From positions 1,332,747-1,396,746 of the forward strand of contig NZ_KB235903.1 of the NCBI RefSeq assembly GCF_000332155.1: DNA of 64,000 nucleotides. The letters are read 5' to 3'. The translations under genes and the position numbers were made by a program. This document shows positions 16,774 through 24,459 of this stretch, one piece after another. Numbering within the stretch: the first letter of the stretch is position 1; each line of letters starts with the position of its first letter. The DNA is from Kamptonema formosum PCC 6407 (GTDB lineage: Bacteria; Cyanobacteriota; Cyanobacteriia; Cyanobacteriales; Microcoleaceae). The notes beneath the pieces are model-generated. The model was not told where the DNA came from, searched no databases, and saw only the letters and a list, made by a program, of their open reading frames with translations.

Positions 16774-16861
16774 AGGCAATATAAATTTGCGAAGAGGGGG
16801 CAAGCGATGTCTAATCTGAAGTTCAGTCTATAGCAAATTTATATGAATTTCTACTTCCAAC

Positions 16862-16899
16862 AAGCGATCGCTCTTTCCCTATCAAAAGAGCGATCGCTT
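16862..16899 (-). terminator. HIP1-containing hairpin after the COQ4-like gene
   Basis: Perfect 15-bp arms 16862-16876 and 16885-16899 (AAGCGATCGCTCTTT and its complement) with an eight-base loop, 13 bp after the COQ4-like stop. On the minus strand the 3' arm ends in GCGATCGCTT with only a short T run, so it is probably a weak terminator or processing hairpin. Confidence 0.5.
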
Positions 16900-16911
16900 A
16901 ATTGATGTTCC

Positions 16912-17616
16912 TTACACCGTTTTGTCTTGCTCCGCTAGCTTCTGCTCTAGCCCTTCTTCAGACACAACAATTCTTAACTTATTTCTCAGTATTTTTATAT
17001 CTTCCCAAAACATATCTTCCCATCTCAAACCCAGAACTTTTTTAGCTTTTTTACCCATCTGGAAACCTTTAGTTACAGTTTCTAAATAGAGCTGACCGTC
17101 AAAAATTTTCTCGTCTAACAATATATGAGACATTCGAGCCATCATTAAATAGTATACATTAGGTAGCATTGCTTGAGCTATATAAAAACCCTCTAAACCT
17201 ATTTCTCCTAAATTATCTGTTTGAAACCCTGTAATTGCATGAAGAATATCGTGAGTTTCTCTGAGCCTTCTAAAAAAAAACTGATAGCGATCGCACTCTT
17301 TAACTTGATAATTTAAAGTTTGCAAATTGTTCCGATTCATATGTGTGGCATAAGTATAGCCGAGAGTGTTGGCTGGTATTGTGCTTAACTCTTCCAGAGA
17401 GTAGCGAGGACAGTAACCTTCTTGGAATAATTCTTCTAAGCCTGGAGCGCTATCGTATATAAGTTTTACCGCTTTCTCTTTGTTTCTTTCAATCAAAGTG
17501 CTATTGACGGTGTTGCCAATCTCAAAAACATTGTTTAAGCGACTGGGATTAATAGCTAAATCAAGCATATTCACTAAAATTTGAGCAAATTCAGCGCCGC
17601 TATAGCCAGTAAACAT
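16912..17616 (-). CDS. COQ4-like protein
   Basis: 234 residues, almost wholly helical. The COQ4 metal motif HDxxHx11E is complete: H122, D123, H126 and E138 within ETHDILHAITGFQTDNLGEI. The preceding DRYQFFFRRLRE and following EGFYIAQAMLPNVYYLMMA also match the family pattern. COQ4 proteins organise the ubiquinone pathway and in recent work act on C1 of the ring (oxidative decarboxylation). Cyanobacteria make plastoquinone and lack that pathway, so a different aromatic or lipid-like substrate is likely. The neighbours (zinc dehydrogenase upstream, MATE exporter downstream, same strand) suggest a secondary pathway. The substrate itself is unknown. Confidence 0.85.
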   Translation of the reverse strand: MFTGYSGAEFAQILVNMLDLAINPSRLNNVFEIGNTVNSTLIERNKEKAVKLIYDSAPGLEELFQEGYCPRYSLEELSTIPANTLGYTYATHMNRNNLQTLNYQVKECDRYQFFFRRLRETHDILHAITGFQTDNLGEIGLEGFYIAQAMLPNVYYLMMARMSHILLDEKIFDGQLYLETVTKGFQMGKKAKKVLGLRWEDMFWEDIKILRNKLRIVVSEEGLEQKLAEQDKTV

Positions 17617-17816
17617 TTTTATTCCCCTTTAGTTGATTGCTGAATTTGATAAATTACATTGCTCTAAACATTGCCCGACACATACCTACAGAGTTTAAAT
17701 ACTTCAGAATAACCTAAATCGCTATGTCGAGGGGCAATTTTGGCAAACCGATTGGGTTTTAATGATTTCTTGTCTTGCATTTCGATAACTGAATCTGTAT
17801 TCTAGAAAAACTTTTA

Positions 17817-18737
17817 TCAGAATCGGAAGAAAAGTTTGCGGGATTCTCCTTGCTTGGCAGCAGAAAAAACTGTCTCAAAGTCCTCTAACTCGAACTCTTC
17901 TCCCAAAATATCGTCCAAATCGATTTGCCCGGAAGCCATCAAATAAAGTGCTTCTTCAAAAGAACCGTAGTTTACGGCATGAAATATCGGTTCTTTCTTC
18001 AGAATTTGATTTACATTCAGCGCAACAGGCTGATGCTGGCGGCTTTTTAAAATTATTTTTCCTCCCGGCCGAAGTGCTTGTAACATTGCATTTAGGGCTT
18101 CACTGGTTACTAGAGTTTCGATGATAAAGTCATAGTAATCTGGCTTTAACTCTCGATCGCTCGCAGCATCATAAATGGTTACATCCTCAAAACCATAAGC
18201 TTTGAGAATCTTGTGCGTCAGTTGAGAAATGCGGTTATCGCCATAGATTAACCCTGTTTCATGGGGTGCGATATTGGCTTTGAGAACAGCAAGAGAAGCC
18301 GCTATAGGTTCGGTATAGGCTCCCATCTTGAAGTCCACATTTTCAGGTAATAAATGAACCGCAGACGCAGGCACTGTTGCGTACTCTGCAAAAGCCCCTT
18401 GAAGGTGAATGCCGAGAAAAGAAGTATTTTGACAGTATGCTGTTTTGCCACTGGTACAGATATGACATTTGCTACAGGGAATTTGTGGATTTACAGTTAC
18501 TCGGTTTCCCGATCGCAAGTTGCTGACATTCTTGCCAATTTCCTGAATAATCCCGGCAAATTCATGACCTAAAATCAGCGGATCGATCGATTTAACTTTG
18601 CCTTCAGCCACATAAATGTCGGTGCGACATAACCCTGCGGTTTTAACCTCGATCAGCACATCGTTATCCGAGTACGATTTAGGTTTTGGAATTGATTCTA
18701 GAGAGACTTTACCGTTTTTTTTGAGTAGTGCTTTCAT
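17817..18737 (-). CDS. Zinc-dependent alcohol dehydrogenase-like (MDR) protein
   Basis: 306 residues, shorter than the usual 340-350. The GroES-like domain has the catalytic zinc ligands C37 (GLCRTDIY) and H58-E59 (LGHEFAG), and the four structural-zinc cysteines C88, C91, C94 and C102. The nucleotide-binding domain is abbreviated: where GxGxxG is expected the sequence reads LIYGDNRISQLTHKILKAYG, so cofactor binding may be altered. Family members oxidise or reduce alcohols and sugars with NAD(P). It lies 200 bp upstream of the COQ4-like gene on the same strand and is probably part of the same group. Confidence 0.85.
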   Translation of the reverse strand: MKALLKKNGKVSLESIPKPKSYSDNDVLIEVKTAGLCRTDIYVAEGKVKSIDPLILGHEFAGIIQEIGKNVSNLRSGNRVTVNPQIPCSKCHICTSGKTAYCQNTSFLGIHLQGAFAEYATVPASAVHLLPENVDFKMGAYTEPIAASLAVLKANIAPHETGLIYGDNRISQLTHKILKAYGFEDVTIYDAASDRELKPDYYDFIIETLVTSEALNAMLQALRPGGKIILKSRQHQPVALNVNQILKKEPIFHAVNYGSFEEALYLMASGQIDLDDILGEEFELEDFETVFSAAKQGESRKLFFRF

Positions 18738-19743
18738 AAGCTTTTTGTTTTAAAAATAGCAACGACCCTGACTTTTCTGAATTAGGTTGAAGCAGAATGA
18801 GGTACGATTTGCTTTGCTTTACTCGCTTCGCTATCGCCTTTTCATGAAGTTATAAGCACAATCTCCTATGAATTGGGTTTGAGGGTAAGGGGGTGCGGTG
18901 CTTGGTGTGTGATGAGCGGGTTCGAAAATCAAGCTCGCGATCGCCTCATAAGTATTGTCTATACCAAAAAGCGAGATCTCAATGAGCCTAACACACTTTC
19001 AGAAATTCTTGATCGCCTCATGGTTGATTTAGTTTTGCATAGCGACAAATAAAAAGTCACTGTACAAAATGGAAAATGACCAGTTGCGATCGCGCGCTAT
19101 TTCCTCTTGAGCGTTGGCTGGAACGGATTGACGAGAGAAAGGGCGATCGCGATTTCGGATAGGGGAAAAGCGATCGCCCTTTCTTTACAAACTAAAAATA
19201 AGGGCGATATGCTCCTTATTTAAGTTGCATTTATTGTAAGTAAGAACGGGCTGCGTTAGATAGTTGCTCGTCCTACTTTGTGCCAATACGCCACAATTTG
19301 CGGTCATTTTTCGCTCATTTCCCAAAGCCTTGAGCCTGTCCCCCTTTTTTTGCCTGAAACCAGAAAGCCCTAATGCACCTCGAACCTGGTAAGTTTACAA
19401 ATCGCTACTCGCTGTCCCGCTCTCAAAAGCTTAGTGCTTTGTCTCTAGAATGACAAGAGCTTGCAAAAACTCTAACTTTTAGAGATTTACGCCCCGACCT
19501 CAATATCTCAACTTGATATCTTGCACCATTGTCAATAAAAGGCTCCCTAGCTGGGTGGGGGGCGGGTTTATATAGGACTTGCGGAATAAGTCTGCGATCG
19601 CAAAGGCCAGAATTAAAGATGGAATGAAGCAGGCGGATAGATAAGTCTATCTGATCTATTATGCACCCAAAAACAACTTTTGATAATGGGTGAGGCAAAC
19701 AAAGAGGTGTTTTAGAAAATTGACCTGGCTTATTCAGCAAGCC
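18738..19743. other. Long spacer with HIP1 palindromes
   Basis: About 1 kb. It holds a possible 46-codon ORF (listed separately) and an exact 15-bp inverted repeat AGAAAGGGCGATCGC (19136-19150) with its complement at 19170-19184. A 105-codon frame at 19423-19740 has poor composition and no RBS, and is rejected. Confidence 0.5.
18912..19052 (+). CDS. Possible 46-residue protein
   Basis: ATG at 18912 opens 46 codons (MSGFENQARDRLISIVYTKK, then RDLNEPNTLSEILDRLMVDL) ending at TAA 19050-19052. The composition is that of a soluble helical protein and the preceding bases give GTGTGTG rather than a clear RBS. It may be a remnant of a larger gene. I recognise no family. Confidence 0.3.
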   Translation: MSGFENQARDRLISIVYTKKRDLNEPNTLSEILDRLMVDLVLHSDK

Positions 19744-20127
19744 CTAATTAGAGGAATTTTTGCTCGTTGGTGCGGTATCATCCTTTAATGCACGAATGCT
19801 AGTTTTAGCAGTCTCTGGGTACAAAGATCCAAATTCTTTCAAGGCTTGTCCTGACTCTTCGGCAATATTTTTCAACCTTTCCCCAGGAGCATCTTCTGTT
19901 TCGCGAGCTTCTTCATACCACTCATTTGTGGTTTTAGGTCTTACGGAGTCAATCTCATGTAATTTGTCGCGACCTTCATTGTTTGAGGCTATGTTATTGC
20001 GTCCATAATCAACATTTGTTGTCAGCAGTATAAAACCGACTAGGGCAACAGCAAAAAACCGCTTTACCTGAAATACATTAAGTAGAGAACTGATGCCAGC
20101 GATCGCACTAGAAACCAAATTTGTCAT
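19744..20127 (-). CDS. Small protein with one N-terminal membrane helix, unknown function
   Basis: 127 residues. A hydrophobic segment FFAVALVGFILLTTNV (about 24-39) is followed by a polar, acidic tail with GERLKNIAEESGQALKEFGSLYPETA. That tail motif recurs, from memory, in small cyanobacterial exported or membrane-tethered proteins of unknown role. The topology suggests a tail in the periplasm or lumen. Stand-alone gene. Confidence 0.6.
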   Translation of the reverse strand: MTNLVSSAIAGISSLLNVFQVKRFFAVALVGFILLTTNVDYGRNNIASNNEGRDKLHEIDSVRPKTTNEWYEEARETEDAPGERLKNIAEESGQALKEFGSLYPETAKTSIRALKDDTAPTSKNSSN

Positions 20128-20646
20128 GACTATACTCCACGAGTTAATTCTTGAATTTTTTGAACTTTTGGCATATCCTTAGCTCTCTCCAAACTTAGCT
20201 ACTGTATTTTCAGCCGAACTTAGCTTTAACCTGTAACTAGCCTGATGAATAGAGCGATAGATTGGCGACGATCTGTGTAAAAAACCAACCTATTTTCAAG
20301 CCATTAGCTTTTTTGAGTTCAAATATAAGAATAACGGCAGCAAACATGATTCTTCCTCTAACAGAAGTCATAGCTTGGTGATGAAAAAGATTATTTTTTC
20401 ACAGGCTATTGTATAGCTGGAAACAATAAATTACTTCTTATGACAGAGGTTAGGGGCTACGATGCTCAGGAAAGAAGGGGAAGAAGGGAATAGAATCTGC
20501 GATCGCCTCTACGGGGAGCGGTTTCTGAGTGCTAAACTGGCAATTTGACAAAAATTGTAATAAAATGCAACAAAGTGTGCTATAATTGTGAATGTGTCAA
20601 AATGTAATGCCCCGTATATGCTGGAGCCTTTGAGCCCTGAACAACC
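20128..20646. other. Spacer with a candidate promoter and a decayed family C element
   Basis: Near 20450-20530 lies GGGGCTACGATGCTCAGG with AGAAGGGGAAGAAGGG, resembling the interior of the family C miniature element. The promoter is listed separately. No gene is seen. Confidence 0.45.
20545..20586 (+). promoter_or_regulatory. Candidate extended -10 promoter for the NYN gene
   Basis: TGCTATAAT (20578-20586) is a consensus extended -10. TTGACA at 20545-20550 is 30 bases upstream and so badly spaced; TTGTAA at 20555-20560 is 20 bases upstream. The start codon of the NYN gene follows 60 bp downstream. Confidence 0.55.
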
Positions 20647-21195
20647 ATGTCAGCCTCTTTATCCCAAGCCGTCTTACTTGTAGACGGCTATAACATGATT
20701 GGACTTTGGCCGCGCCTTAGTGACAAGCGCGATCGCGATGGTTTGGAGATGGCAAGGCGGCATTTAATCGAGGAATTAGTTAACTACAGCGCTTTTCTGG
20801 GTTTAGACGCAAGATTGGTATTCGACGCTTACTATCAAGACACTCCCTGCGTTAAAGAAATTATTACTAAGAATTTATCAGTCTACTACACTGAATTTGG
20901 TCAGACAGCAGATACTTATATTGAAAAATCCTGTGCAGTCCTCCGCTACGAGTTGCGATCGCTTAAGCGGCGGCTAATAGTAGCTACCTCAGACAGAGCT
21001 CAACAATTGACAGTCGTCGGCTATGGCGCTGAATGGATGTCCGCCCTGCAACTCGCCCGCGATGTCGAATCTACCTGTCGCCAGCGCGAAGGTAGGCATA
21101 ACCCCCGCAAGCAATCCTCTAGCCGTTTTCTTGCGAGTTCTCTCAATCCTGAATCGCAAAAGCGTTTGGCACAATTAAGAATGGGACTGGATTAA
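20647..21195 (+). CDS. YacP-like NYN-domain protein (predicted RNase)
   Basis: 182 residues with a PIN-like NYN fold: LLVDGYNMIGLWP carries the first acidic residue, ARLVFDAYY the second strand, TADTYIEKS a further acidic pair, and RLIVATSDRAQQL the final motif. The C-terminal ~35 residues are basic and disordered. YacP/Rae1 proteins in Firmicutes cut mRNA on the ribosome; cyanobacterial members share the fold but their target is not established. The gene is monocistronic with an extended -10 promoter upstream. Confidence 0.88.
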   Translation: MSASLSQAVLLVDGYNMIGLWPRLSDKRDRDGLEMARRHLIEELVNYSAFLGLDARLVFDAYYQDTPCVKEIITKNLSVYYTEFGQTADTYIEKSCAVLRYELRSLKRRLIVATSDRAQQLTVVGYGAEWMSALQLARDVESTCRQREGRHNPRKQSSSRFLASSLNPESQKRLAQLRMGLD

Positions 21196-21226
21196 TTAAA
21201 AATTAAAAATTAAAAATTAAAAATTA
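21193..21226. repeat. ATTAAAA heptamer array
   Basis: Four to five copies of ATTAAAA directly after the NYN stop codon. Confidence 0.8.
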
Positions 21227-21250
21227 TTTTAAATCCTATTTAGGGGCAGT

Positions 21251-21371
21251 TATAGCAACCGCTTTCGTCATTTAGGAAATTCGCTCATAGCTGAAACCAT
21301 TGACTCTCTTCCGCTCTTTCCCTAGCCCCTAGCCCCTAGCCCCTAGCCCCTAACCGCCCTGGCGGTTGCTA
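21251..21371. mobile_element. Miniature inverted-repeat element, family C, copy 1
   Basis: Starts TATAGCAACCGC and ends GGCGGTTGCTA, inverted relatives of one another. The interior has CGCTCATAGCTGAAACCATTG and four CCCCTAG heptamers. Other copies: 41618-41759, 41871-42017, 55995-56112, and a diverged one at 12047-12157. Confidence 0.85.
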
Positions 21372-21452
21372 AAAAAAAAGTTTGTAAAAGGCCTTGCCAA
21401 ATCCAATTTTTATCGCTACTATTAGTAAATGTGGCTAGTAAAAAGGCTGCGA

Positions 21453-21802
21453 TCCTCGGTAGCTCAGTGGCAGAGCGGTCGGCTGTAATGAACACCAGCA
21501 AAGGAGAAATCCAAAAGCTGAGATGACATAGCAGCTTTATCCGGTAACGGATACTGAAAAATCGGGTGAATTCAAGGAAGCCGCAGCACTTCGGGTGGCG
21601 GTAATCTTGAGCCAAGTCTGGCGAAAGGCAGTGGTTTCCACAAGTAGCCAGAAAGGTGCAGAGACTAGAGATGAGGAGCCTATCCAATAAATCTCACAGC
21701 GCCCGACATCCCGGAATGGGGATGATGAAATAGTCCACGCCTTACGGAAACGTTGGGATAAGTGTAACCGATTGGTCGTAGGTTCAAATCCTACCCGGGG
21801 AG
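21453..21802 (+). tRNA. trnN: tRNA-Asn(GUU) interrupted by a group I intron
   Basis: Exon 1 is 21453-21486 and exon 2 is 21765-21802, giving a 72-nt tRNA without encoded CCA. Folding: acceptor TCCTCGG/CCGGGGA (one U-G pair), D stem GCTC/GAGC, anticodon stem GTCGG/CCGAT, loop CTGTTAA with anticodon GTT, five-base variable region, T stem GTAGG/CCTAC with loop TTCAAAT, discriminator G. The intron lies between the second and third anticodon bases. The short variable region excludes tRNA-Tyr, the only other anticodon (GTA) obtainable by shifting the junction. A strong terminator follows immediately. Confidence 0.93.
21487..21764 (+). other. Group I intron (278 nt, no ORF) in tRNA-Asn
   Basis: Core elements are readable in order: P (AATTCAAGGAAG, 21569-21580), Q (AATCTTGAGCC, 21603-21613), R (GTGCAGAGACTA, 21656-21667) and S (AAATAGTCC, 21728-21736). 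P4 forms from TCAAG and CTTGA, and P7 from GACTA and TAGTC. P2 is AAAGCTG/CAGCTTT (21514-21520 with 21532-21538). An ATCCG-GTAA-CGGAT GNRA hairpin follows (21539-21552), and an ACG-GAAA-CGT hairpin lies near the 3' end. The exon ends in U and the intron in G, as required. A three-base guide GCA (21498-21500) could pair with exon UGU, with U-G at the splice site; P1 remains the least certain part. Small size and tRNA host suggest subgroup IC3. Confidence 0.92.
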
Positions 21803-21804
21803 TT

Positions 21805-21848
21805 AAAAAAAGCCGGAAGTTAGAAATTTCTAACTTCCGGCTTTTTTG
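21805..21848. terminator. Bidirectional Rho-independent terminator
   Basis: A perfect 16-bp palindrome (21811-21826 with 21827-21842) is flanked by A6 on the left and T6 on the right, so it can end both the tRNA transcript and the convergent MscS transcript, whose stop is at 21872. Confidence 0.92.
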
Positions 21849-21871
21849 CTAAATTTCTTTCTTCCTTCTTC

Positions 21872-23656
21872 TTAATCTTGACTATCCTGCGAAATCGGCG
21901 TTTCCCCAGTGCCATTATTCGCTCCATCTAACTCAACCTTATGCCCATTTACCTGATTTTGCAACAACTGCAACAGCATTGCTTCCAACTGCGATGATAT
22001 TTCAACTTGCAGATTACCCGTGCGAATATTCAAATCTCGCTGGGGGAAAGGAATCTCAATCTTATGCTGCCGCAAATTTGCCTCTATTCGGTAATACAAA
22101 TCGCTTTTAATTAAGAATTGCTTACTCGGTTGCGCCGTCCAAACTCGTAATTCAAAATTTAGGGCACTATCACCAAATCCCTTAAATAAAACTTGCGGTG
22201 GTGGAACTGAAAGCACGTCAGGATGACCAGTTCCCGCTTCCAATAAAGCGGTTTTTACTGCATTAACATCAGAATTATAAGATACTCCAATTGGCAGTCG
22301 TACTCCCGAAACAGGATTGTCATGGTTCCAGTTAATTAACTCTGTTTCCAAAAAGCGGGAATTAGGCACAATAATCGAAACTCGATCGAGAGTTCTAATC
22401 ACTGTACTGCGACCGCCAATTCGCTCTACTATGCCTTTATATTCCCCAACTTCTACAAAATCGCCGATTTGAATTGGACGCTCCAAAATTATCACAAGTC
22501 CGCTGCCAAAGTTTTTGGCAATATCTTGCAAACCAAACCCAATCCCGACACCGAGAACACTAGCTAAAATAGTTAAGGAACTTAAATCTAGTCCCCAAAT
22601 TTGTAACAAGACAATAGTGCCGATTGCAATTAAACTATATTTGGTAATAATCGCGATCGCTTCCTGGGCTCCGCGATTGATTCCTGCTACCTCCAAAATG
22701 CGCGCTCGCAAAACAGTAGTAGCTGTATGGGCAACAACTATCAACCCCCACAGAAAACCGCACAGAATCAATAAATCCGTGACAGAGTAAGCCTTTTCAC
22801 CGACAGTAAAAATCTTGGAAATGAAGCTAGCAATCAGAATATTCGCGATTTTATAACTCCATCTCCGCGTCAGTGGAAATAGATTAGTAATGTAAAGCAG
22901 CGTAGCTACCCATAAACCGAATCGCGTACTAGCGAGGGTGAGATTGAGCAATAAATCAAAACTGCGCGGCGGATTTGGCTGAGATGGATTGGGTTCTGGA
23001 AAGAACATTCGTAACCCTCGGCGCAGGGTACGCGGCCAAAACCAACCTAAAACAATGTGAAATGCGATCGCACCCATCAAAATCGCGATCGCATTCACCA
23101 CCGCATCTCGAATATACTTACCGCTACGTTGTTGTTGAGCTTCATTCACCGCTTGCTGAATTTGCGCCGCCCAAGTTCCCGCCTGTTCCCCTGGACTGCT
23201 ACCTGCTGGTGCATCTAGTTGTGTCACCGTCAACAAGTATCTAGCAGATGTATCTGGAGGAGAAGAATTTGCTTTTAAATCTTTATTCGAGACAGAAACT
23301 AATAATATCGTTGGTAATAGATTGCGTTCCTCTACCTTTACCTGTACGGGTTCAGAAGATGAGACAGCATCTTTTAGTTGCGAATTAATTAAATTTGCCC
23401 GTTCCTTAGCTGTAAACTGTCCTGAACTGCTAACTTGAAAAATTTGCCTCCCATCTAAAATTACTGGCGCTAAGTCAAATTTGGTGCTAACTTGTGCTAA
23501 TGCTGGAAAAGCCAGGAAAATGCAGGCAAGGGCGAGAATTACCCCAGCGATGCACCTTCCTGAGAAAACCATGAATTTATTGCGGTTTTTCTTCTCGATC
23601 GCTTTCACCCTGCTAGTACAGCCATTTCCATTTCCATTACTTTTTGCCTTGAGCAT
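21872..23656 (-). CDS. MscS-family mechanosensitive ion channel
   Basis: 594 residues from ATG 23656; a start at M29 (23572) would place a signal peptide (VILALACIFLAFPALAQ) nearer the N-terminus and is also possible. A periplasmic domain (about 55-185) leads to several membrane helices. The pore helix LGVGIGFGLQDIAKNFGSGLVIILERP and the beta domain IQIGDFVEVGEYKGIVERIGGRSTVIRT, VIVPNSRFLETELINW are classic MscS. MscS channels release solutes under hypo-osmotic stress. The C-terminal tail is polar. Convergent with the tRNA and sharing its terminator. Confidence 0.92.
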   Translation of the reverse strand: MLKAKSNGNGNGCTSRVKAIEKKNRNKFMVFSGRCIAGVILALACIFLAFPALAQVSTKFDLAPVILDGRQIFQVSSSGQFTAKERANLINSQLKDAVSSSEPVQVKVEERNLLPTILLVSVSNKDLKANSSPPDTSARYLLTVTQLDAPAGSSPGEQAGTWAAQIQQAVNEAQQQRSGKYIRDAVVNAIAILMGAIAFHIVLGWFWPRTLRRGLRMFFPEPNPSQPNPPRSFDLLLNLTLASTRFGLWVATLLYITNLFPLTRRWSYKIANILIASFISKIFTVGEKAYSVTDLLILCGFLWGLIVVAHTATTVLRARILEVAGINRGAQEAIAIITKYSLIAIGTIVLLQIWGLDLSSLTILASVLGVGIGFGLQDIAKNFGSGLVIILERPIQIGDFVEVGEYKGIVERIGGRSTVIRTLDRVSIIVPNSRFLETELINWNHDNPVSGVRLPIGVSYNSDVNAVKTALLEAGTGHPDVLSVPPPQVLFKGFGDSALNFELRVWTAQPSKQFLIKSDLYYRIEANLRQHKIEIPFPQRDLNIRTGNLQVEISSQLEAMLLQLLQNQVNGHKVELDGANNGTGETPISQDSQD

Positions 23657-23686
23657 AAGTTCAAATACAAATTACCGCCAACTACT

Positions 23687-24106
23687 CTAAAATTTAGTTG
23701 AAGAGCGCAGATTTAACAATTCTTGGGTCGAAGCCAAAAGTTTAACAGTAACAGCCACAATTTCAACTTCGGGATTTAGTATAAACCGCCAACCAACCTT
23801 AACTCCAAATACCGGAGTTTGTACCTTACCGCTTACGTGAATTTCCCGATTCCCATCTTCTAAAGTTTCGATAACAGCCTGTTGCGGTTCCAGTTGCATC
23901 CCTTTAGCTTCGGCTTTGAGGTAGAGTGCGATCGCATCTCTGCCCACAATCGGATCTTCAAATGGAGCATAGAGCACACCGTCCGCAGCAAACAGATTAG
24001 CTGTAGCCTCAAAGTCGCTACAGTTGAAAGTTTGAAAATAGCTATGCACCACTGGATCTAGGGGATTAGTTGTACCAGGATTAGCTATCAAAATTGTTTC
24101 AGTCAT
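23687..24106 (-). CDS. OCP C-terminal-domain homologue (CTDH), NTF2-like
   Basis: 139 residues with an NTF2-like fold similar to the last 130 residues of the OCP encoded upstream: VVHSYFQTFNCSDFEATANLFA, PFEDPIVGRDAIALYLKAEA, VSGKVQTPVFGVKVGWRF, and LLASTQELLNL near the end, equivalent to OCP LLASPQELLNL. The Trp of the carotenoid ring pocket is kept (GWRF). CTDH proteins bind and hand over keto-carotenoids to helical carotenoid proteins. It follows the OCP gene on the same strand after 353 bp, a pairing seen in other cyanobacteria. No frp gene is visible nearby. Confidence 0.83.
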   Translation of the reverse strand: MTETILIANPGTTNPLDPVVHSYFQTFNCSDFEATANLFAADGVLYAPFEDPIVGRDAIALYLKAEAKGMQLEPQQAVIETLEDGNREIHVSGKVQTPVFGVKVGWRFILNPEVEIVAVTVKLLASTQELLNLRSSTKF

Positions 24107-24178
24107 GAAAAGTCTCGATAATTTAGTTATTTGAGTTTTACAGGATTTACGTATTCACTACCACCCTCTCTAGGTAGA

Positions 24179-24303
24179 TTAAGTAGTCGGACATAAATAA
24201 ACGCAGCCATGTCATTGCGAGCGAAGCGAAGCAATCGCAGGGGTTTGGGATTGCTTCGCTTTGCTCGCAATGACATCATTTATTTTTGTCCAACTACTTA
24301 GTA
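24179..24303. repeat. Nested palindromic element with GTCATTGCGAGC arms
   Basis: Inner arms 24211-24236 and 24249-24274 (26 bp, one mismatch) read GTCATTGCGAGCGAAGCGAAGC and its complement. Outer arms AAGTAGTCGGACATAAATAA (24181-24200) and TTATTTTTGTCCAACTACTT enclose them. The inner palindrome recurs perfectly at 55804-55870, and the outer arm alone occurs near 41835. It lies between the CTDH and OCP genes and could end or stabilise the transcript between them. Confidence 0.85.
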
Positions 24304-24459
24304 GTTACAAGGGCCAAGCTTTTCTCTTACCAGACGATCTCTAGCCCTGTCTAAGTCCCGATAAAAAACCTGGTTTCATAGAAGAATCCAGGTAGTTTAA
24401 AATATGCTAACAGTGGAAACTTAAACTCTATAATCAGAGAAAGTTCTTAGCCTTTTGCT

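Noticed and set aside
19423-19740. 105-codon minus-strand frame
   Set aside because: Odd composition, no RBS, no recognisable fold, and contains spacer-type sequence; treated as chance.
21453-21802. Reading the split tRNA as tRNA-Tyr(GUA) or as a group II or archaeal-type intron
   Set aside because: The Tyr reading needs a long variable arm, which is absent. Group II and bulge-helix-bulge features are missing, while group I P, Q, R and S elements are present.
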